DNA of 64,000 bases from Paenibacillus sp. FSL K6-1330. GTDB taxonomy: Bacteria > Bacillota > Bacilli > Paenibacillales > Paenibacillaceae. Under the pieces are notes generated by a model. The model saw only the letters and a program-made list of their open reading frames with translations, was not told the DNA's origin and searched no databases. The first letter of the stretch is position 1. Each line of letters opens with the position of its first letter. Shown piece by piece: positions 58,877-64,000 of this stretch. The stretch covers positions 1,013,001 through 1,077,000 of the forward strand of contig NZ_CP150269.1 in the NCBI RefSeq assembly GCF_037976825.1, given 5' to 3'. The position numbers and the translations under genes were made by a program.

Positions 58877-60721
58877 ATGAAGAGGATGTTCAGGCTGGGG
58901 AATTTCGTGAACGATATTCCGCTGAAAACTAAATTTTTTCTTATTTTTGTCATTGGGGTACTGCTGCCTATTCTGGTGGTCAACCTCATCTTTATGGATC
59001 GGATGTCGGAGCTGATTCGGGAGAGAGAGGAGCAGAACCTCGATATCTCGATGGAGCGGGCTAGGAAGGATATCCATAATTTCATCGACGGAGGGGTCGC
59101 TGTAAGTCATGCGCTGAGCACAGATAAGACCCTTTACGAAATGCTCGACCGTGAATATGAGTCCCAGTTGGACTTCTACGAGACCTTTGATGAGCAGCTC
59201 CGGAACCGGGTAACCAGCTACATACCGGTTAACAACCAGATTCAGCGAATTAGCATCTTTACCGAAAATTCCACCATTGTGTCCGGCGGCAATTATCATG
59301 TGATCGACGATAACGTGCTTGAGAGCGACTGGTATGCGTTGTGGAAGAGTTCGGCCCATCCTGTGCTGGTGGCGGCATATAGGGCTACGGAGGCAAACAA
59401 CTCGGCTTCGACGGTTCCATATTTAAGCGTCATTGAGAAGATGGATTATTTTGATAGCTATGCTACCTATGAGAAGCTGCTTCGCATCGACATAGACCTG
59501 AGCAAGATCTATGACGTCATAGTACGGGAACGCGATTACCTGGATATGTATTTGGTCAACGAGAACAATGAGATTATTATGTCGGCAAGCAACGGTTATG
59601 AAAGAGGGAAGTACAGCGCATATTCGAAGTTTGATCTGGGGCAATACGATGAAGAGGATCGGCATGTGTTCTCGATCGGAACAGCCAGGTACGTGAAGGG
59701 ATGGAAGCTGATCGGCATCAACCGGGGCAGCCGGATCACGAGCGCCATGCTGGATATGCAGCTGTTTACCGTCGTATTGGCAGCGGTTGTTACGCTGGTT
59801 GCGGCGGTCTTTATTACCGTTATGCTCCGGTCCTACAATTACCGGGTGAAGCGTTTGTCCCGTCATATGCAGAAGGTGAGCAACGAGAAATTCGACTTGA
59901 TTGAACTGGACGAAGGCCGGGACGAGATCGGCGGACTCATCCGGAATTTTAATCAGATGACAACGAAGATGAACTCCCTTATCAACAATGTGTACAAGCT
60001 GGAGATTCAGAAGAAGAGCCTGGAGATGGAGCGGGTTCGGGCTGAATTAAACTTTTTGCAGAGCCAGATGAATCCCCATTTCCTGTTCAATACCCTGAAT
60101 GCGATATTGGTGGTCTGCACGAAGAACCGTTACATGGAAGTGACGGATATTATCAAAAGCTTGTCCAAGCTGCTTCGCAGACTGCTGAGCTGGAGAGAGG
60201 ATCTGGTCTCCGTGGAGGAGGAATTCAGATTTATCGAAATGTATCTCAAAATCGAAAAATTCCGCTTTCGGGATAAATTCGAATATCAATTCAACATCAA
60301 CTTGGAAGCGCTTCATTATAAAATTCCGAAAATGAGCATTCAGCCGCTCGTTGAGAATGCATGCAAATATGGTCTGCAGGCGATGGATGGAGCCGGGTTG
60401 GTGACCATAAGCGCTTCGGTTGCCCACGACTACCTTCGCATCGTCATAACGGATAACGGTAAGGGAATCGAGCAAAGCAAGCTACGGGACATTATTCTCT
60501 CGGTCCGTAACGAGCAGTTCTCGGGCAACAGCTTCGGCATTCGAAACGTATATCGGCGGCTGGAGCTGTACTACGACGATCATGTCATTTTCAACATTGC
60601 CAGCACGCTGAATCAAGGGACAACCGTTTCCTTCGAGATTCCGATCCGGCTGCTGGAGTTTCAGGAACATGAAGGCGGAGGGGAGGAGAACCATGCCATT
60701 CAAAGTGTTGTTGATCGATGA
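58877..60721 (+). CDS. YesM-type sensor histidine kinase, module 3
   Basis: 614 residues from ATG 58877 (GGGAGGGTG upstream). TM1 is 'FFLIFVIGVLLPILVVNLIF'. An extracellular sensor (about 40-290), TM2 'LFTVVLAAVVTLVAAVFITV', HAMP, phospho-acceptor His401 in 'QMNPHFLFNTLNA' and an ATPase domain with 'QPLVENACKYGL' and 'TDNGKGI' follow. It overlaps the second regulator by 29 bp. Either or both flanking regulators may be its target. Confidence 0.93.
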   Translation: MKRMFRLGNFVNDIPLKTKFFLIFVIGVLLPILVVNLIFMDRMSELIREREEQNLDISMERARKDIHNFIDGGVAVSHALSTDKTLYEMLDREYESQLDFYETFDEQLRNRVTSYIPVNNQIQRISIFTENSTIVSGGNYHVIDDNVLESDWYALWKSSAHPVLVAAYRATEANNSASTVPYLSVIEKMDYFDSYATYEKLLRIDIDLSKIYDVIVRERDYLDMYLVNENNEIIMSASNGYERGKYSAYSKFDLGQYDEEDRHVFSIGTARYVKGWKLIGINRGSRITSAMLDMQLFTVVLAAVVTLVAAVFITVMLRSYNYRVKRLSRHMQKVSNEKFDLIELDEGRDEIGGLIRNFNQMTTKMNSLINNVYKLEIQKKSLEMERVRAELNFLQSQMNPHFLFNTLNAILVVCTKNRYMEVTDIIKSLSKLLRRLLSWREDLVSVEEEFRFIEMYLKIEKFRFRDKFEYQFNINLEALHYKIPKMSIQPLVENACKYGLQAMDGAGLVTISASVAHDYLRIVITDNGKGIEQSKLRDIILSVRNEQFSGNSFGIRNVYRRLELYYDDHVIFNIASTLNQGTTVSFEIPIRLLEFQEHEGGGEENHAIQSVVDR

Positions 60722-62225
60722 CGAACCGGGTGCGCTGGAAGGGCTGGCGCTGTGGATCGATTGGGAACGCCTGGGGTTTAGCGTCTGCGGAACTGCCGGC
60801 AACGGAGTGGAAGGCTTGAAGATGATTCATGGGCTTGCGCCGGATTTGGTCATTACCGATGTGAAGATGCCGCTAATGGACGGACTTCATATGATTGAAA
60901 CCTGGCAGCAGCATCACCATGACAGCGGCGTGAAGTTTGCCATTATGAGCGGCTACAGTGAATTTGAATATGCAAGGAAGGCATTGCGGCATGGCATCCA
61001 TCACTATATGCTGAAGCCTATTATCGCAGAGGAAGCCGAGGAGGAGCTCGGCAAGATTCATGCAGAGCTAATGCAGGAGCATCGCAGATTAAGCCTGAGC
61101 GTGATTGCTAAGAGGGAAGAGGATGTTTCGCTGATCAAGCAATCGCTCCTGGAGATGCCGCTTCGGGCTAGCAGCCTGTCGAAGCTTCAGGTTATATCCT
61201 CCGCCCATCAAGAGTGGAACGTATGTCTGATCCAGGCCGAGTCTGCCTTGTTTCCTGACGTCAGGGAAACCGTCGCCCGCTTGTCCGCCCAAGCGAATTC
61301 GGAGTATGTCATCGATCTGGAACCGAACCGGCTTGGTTTGGTGTACGGCTATTCTCCTGACAAAGGGATCGTACCCTCGGGCACGATCCGCGAGCTGCTC
61401 CGCCGTTTTGAAGGTCAACGGGTGCTTATGGGTGAAGGAGAAGGGAGGCCTTCTCTGATGTTGATCCATCATTCCTACGGGACCGCCAAGGAGGCTGTCG
61501 AGCATACATTTTATGATACGGATAATGGCCGGGTTATATCTTATCTAGAGGCACGGGATCGGCCGTTTCGTTATCATTACCCCACAAGTCTGTTGGATGA
61601 GGTCATCAGGTCCGTGGAGCTTCTCAGCAAGGATGATTTCCGTGAGGCTACCATATTGGCGGCATCCAGGCTTCGGGAGCAGCGAATTGCACCAGTCATC
61701 GTGAAGAAAATGGTCATCCATGTTCTATATAAGATCAGGAGCCTGGTGAAAGAGACTGGAGGCGGGGAAGATCATATCCTGTCAGCTAAAAATAATATAA
61801 CCGAGTTAACAAACGGGACGACCCATTTGGACGATTGGTTCAGGGAACTGATGCGCTGCGGGGAAGCAAGCATCGAGCTTCTTCTCAAGGAGCAGGCCCG
61901 GCAAGCGCAAGGCGTAATCCAGGAGATTAACGATTATATTCGGCTGCACTACCGCGAGAATCTGACGATTAAGCGATTGGCGGAGCTTTTTTATCTGCAC
62001 CCCGTCTATCTCGGCCAGCTGCTGATGCGTAAAAATGGGATCGGCTTCAACGAACTTATACATAATTTGCGGATCGAGGAAGCGGTCGCGCTGCTGAAGC
62101 AGAACAAGCTGAAGAACAGTGAGATCGCCGAAAGGGTCGGCTACAGCCATTACAATCAATTCCTTAAGCATTTCGAAAAAAGATGGGGCATGGCACCGAA
62201 TGAATTCAAGAACAGGATGTTCTAA
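60693..62225 (+). CDS. YesN-type AraC-family response regulator, module 3 (second)
   Basis: 510 residues from ATG 60693 (GGGGAGGAG 4-5 bases upstream). The receiver has Asp9-Asp10 and phospho-acceptor Asp56 ('LVITDVKMPLMDG'). The C-terminal double helix-turn-helix has 'RLAELFYLHPVYLGQLLMRK' and 'IAERVGYSHYNQFLKHFEKR'. The binding-protein gene starts 126 bp downstream and is its likely target. Confidence 0.93.
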   Translation: MPFKVLLIDDEPGALEGLALWIDWERLGFSVCGTAGNGVEGLKMIHGLAPDLVITDVKMPLMDGLHMIETWQQHHHDSGVKFAIMSGYSEFEYARKALRHGIHHYMLKPIIAEEAEEELGKIHAELMQEHRRLSLSVIAKREEDVSLIKQSLLEMPLRASSLSKLQVISSAHQEWNVCLIQAESALFPDVRETVARLSAQANSEYVIDLEPNRLGLVYGYSPDKGIVPSGTIRELLRRFEGQRVLMGEGEGRPSLMLIHHSYGTAKEAVEHTFYDTDNGRVISYLEARDRPFRYHYPTSLLDEVIRSVELLSKDDFREATILAASRLREQRIAPVIVKKMVIHVLYKIRSLVKETGGGEDHILSAKNNITELTNGTTHLDDWFRELMRCGEASIELLLKEQARQAQGVIQEINDYIRLHYRENLTIKRLAELFYLHPVYLGQLLMRKNGIGFNELIHNLRIEEAVALLKQNKLKNSEIAERVGYSHYNQFLKHFEKRWGMAPNEFKNRMF

Positions 62226-62254
62226 AGTTTTTAAGGTTAATGCTTTAATTATAG

Positions 62255-62283
62255 TATAGTCCGCCTTTGAAAGCGCTCTTACA
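62255..62283 (+). promoter_or_regulatory. -10 element followed by a CcpA-box-like site, before binding protein 3
   Basis: TATAGT at 62255-62260 is a good -10; no clear -35 is seen, as often at activator-dependent promoters. TGAAAGCGCTCTTACA at 62268-62283 keeps the cre core and would overlap the transcription start. Confidence 0.45.
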
Positions 62284-62351
62284 ATATAGATAGGTTACAC
62301 GCAGAGGCATTTTAACCAACGGTGTAACCACATTATGACGGAGGTGCTTTT

Positions 62352-64000
62352 ATGGGGGGAAAGACAAAATCATGGCTTCGGCTCAGCACGGTGTTGCTGT
62401 TGTCGCTTAGCATCGTCCTTACAGGCTGCGGGGGCGGAAACGGGAATAACGGGGCCAAGCCGGAACCAAAGGACTCCGCTGAACAAACAACACCCGGGAC
62501 GGACGGGAATAAGGTCGAACCATTTGAGGTGAGCGTTTTTATTGGGGAGGCTGGGCAGCAGCCGACACCGGATAACAAAATCTATAAGAAAATCAAGGAT
62601 GAACTCGGCGCCACCTTTAACTTTGAGTTTCTGGCCGGCGATATCAATCAGAAACTGGGCGTTATGATTGCCGGTTCCGATTATCCGGATATGATGACCG
62701 GAAATACGAAGCTTACAGCGGCAGGCGCTTATATTCCGCTGGAAGATCTGATTGAAGAGCATGCTCCCAACTTGAAAAAGCATTATGAAGACTACTGGAA
62801 CATGATGAAGGACCCGAATGACGGACATATCTATATTCTTCCGAATTATGGCGTGTTCAACGGCAAGCTGAACAGCACATGGTATTCGGGTCCGGCATTC
62901 TGGATTCAGAAGGCCGTGCTGGAGGAGTTCGGATATCCGAAGGTAAAGACGCTGGACCAATATTTTGATTTGATCGCCAAATATAGAGAGAAATATCCGA
63001 CGATTGACGGCAGCCCGACGATCGGGTTCGAGATCCTGAATTATGACTGGAGAAACTGGGGGCTGTTCAATGCGCCGCAGCATCTGATCGGACATCCGAA
63101 CGATGGCGGCGTCGTCGTTAAGAATGGCGCTGCCGAGGTGTTTGCCAACAAGGATTATGCTAAGCAGTACTATCAGAAACTGAACGAGATGAATGCGCAG
63201 GGCCTGATTGATAAAGAGACCTTCGTGCAGAACTATGACCAGTATCTGGCCAAGCTGTCCAGTGGGACGGTGCTGGGGATGTTCGACCAGCACTGGAACT
63301 TCCAAAACGCAGAGAATTCCCTGATTACGCAGGGCAAGGATGAAAGAACGTATGTAGGCCTTCCGCTGGTCTACGACGAGAGCATCAAGGATCACTACCG
63401 CGACCGGGGGCCGCTGAACCTGAACAATGGCTTCGGCATCAGCGTGAATGCCAAGGATCCGGTCAAAATCTTGAAGCTGCTCGACGCCTTGATTATGGAG
63501 GATTGGCAGAAAGTATTGAGCTGGGGAATCGAAGGCGAGGATTACATCGTGAATGAGGAAGGCCGCTTTATGAAAACGCAGGAGCAGCGTGATGCGTTTA
63601 CAGACGGGACCTGGAAATTGGCGAACAAAGCGGATGCCTTCTTCGGCTTCGCGCCAAAAATCGAAGGAAGCTTCAGTGACGGCAACGCCACGGATGCGGC
63701 GGCTCAGCCTGAGGAGTATAAAGCCGGCCTGAAGGAATACGACAAGAAGTTCCTGGAAGCTTACGGCTTTGACAGCTACGTGGACTTCTTCAGCGAGCCG
63801 CCGGAGAATGAGGTGGCCTACCCGGCATGGACCATCGATTTGGTTGAAGGATCAGAAGCGAAGGTGGTCAATACGAAGCTGAATGACCTGTCTACCAAAT
63901 ACCTGCCGAAGGCCATCCTGGCTAAACCGGCTGATTTTGAATCGGCATGGAGCGAGTATACGGCCGAAATCGGAAAGATCAACATCAAAGCCTATGAAGA
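62352..64000 (+). CDS. LplA-like sugar-binding lipoprotein, 3' end beyond window
   Basis: 549 codons are visible from ATG 62352 (GGAGGTG upstream), open to the window end. A lipoprotein signal 'LLLSLSIVLTGC' with lipidated Cys26 is followed by a Gly/Asn/Pro linker. The solute-binding fold is of the large LplA/YtcQ class ('AGSDYPDMMTGNTKLTAAGA', 'IPLEDLIEEHAPNL', 'ILPNYGVFNG'). Permease genes are expected to the right. This protein class binds oligosaccharides such as rhamnogalacturonan fragments or xylo-oligomers; the true ligand is unknown. Confidence 0.92.
   Translation, partial: MGGKTKSWLRLSTVLLLSLSIVLTGCGGGNGNNGAKPEPKDSAEQTTPGTDGNKVEPFEVSVFIGEAGQQPTPDNKIYKKIKDELGATFNFEFLAGDINQKLGVMIAGSDYPDMMTGNTKLTAAGAYIPLEDLIEEHAPNLKKHYEDYWNMMKDPNDGHIYILPNYGVFNGKLNSTWYSGPAFWIQKAVLEEFGYPKVKTLDQYFDLIAKYREKYPTIDGSPTIGFEILNYDWRNWGLFNAPQHLIGHPNDGGVVVKNGAAEVFANKDYAKQYYQKLNEMNAQGLIDKETFVQNYDQYLAKLSSGTVLGMFDQHWNFQNAENSLITQGKDERTYVGLPLVYDESIKDHYRDRGPLNLNNGFGISVNAKDPVKILKLLDALIMEDWQKVLSWGIEGEDYIVNEEGRFMKTQEQRDAFTDGTWKLANKADAFFGFAPKIEGSFSDGNATDAAAQPEEYKAGLKEYDKKFLEAYGFDSYVDFFSEPPENEVAYPAWTIDLVEGSEAKVVNTKLNDLSTKYLPKAILAKPADFESAWSEYTAEIGKINIKAYE

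Overview
The window is chromosomal DNA of a low-to-moderate GC, spore-former-type Firmicute, most likely a Paenibacillus. I infer this from the strong AGGAGG-type ribosome binding sites, a B. subtilis-like gene set (acpS, mutY, sodA, acnA, ddl, sipS-like lepB, queG, folE, bcp), the many YesM/YesN two-component pairs next to carbohydrate ABC importers, and surface enzymes carrying copper-amine-oxidase-like stalk domains. I see no rRNA, tRNA, CRISPR array, phage or insertion sequence.

Layout. 0-4 kb: edge of a DHFR-like gene, acpS, mutY, a frameshifted MFS transporter and sodA. 4.2-10.2 kb: a possibly ECF-sigma-driven operon for a large secreted protein and a MacAB/YknXYZ-like ABC exporter (ATPase, FtsX permease, membrane-fusion adaptor). 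10.5-14.8 kb: GNAT acetyltransferase, signal peptidase I, a QueG-OGT fusion, a YneF-like protein, folE. 14.8-17.3 kb (minus strand): a small WXG-motif protein, a lipase with a C-terminal WXG100-like domain, a small lipoprotein and a decayed second lipoprotein copy. This resembles the reverse-domain type VII-secreted lipase toxin/immunity loci known from staphylococci and is the most interesting accessory locus. 17.4-24 kb: a superoxide dismutase with a helical N-terminal extension, a membrane-anchored hydrolase, an IclR regulator, aconitase. 24.3-33.4 kb: amidase-domain protein, ddl, uvsE, inositol-phosphatase-like gene, SGNH hydrolase, SLC13-type transporter.

33.7-40.4 kb is a first sugar module: sensor kinase, AraC-type response regulator, two permeases and a binding lipoprotein. 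40.7-42.2 kb holds an ECF sigma/anti-sigma pair bracketed by two imperfect copies of a ~140 bp repeat. Then follow an aminoglycoside 6-adenylyltransferase, hemL/gsaB, an LCP-family protein, bcp, a polysaccharide deacetylase and a DUF1641-NDH-2 pair.

50.4-57.0 kb is a second sugar module (kinase, regulator, binding protein, two permeases). 57.3-64 kb starts a third: regulator, kinase, regulator, then an LplA-like binding protein cut by the window end. CcpA-box-like sites lie in front of several of these genes. Each module probably senses a poly- or oligosaccharide outside the cell and induces its own importer.

All calls come from reading motifs and context by eye. No database search was run, so family names are recognitions, not search results.
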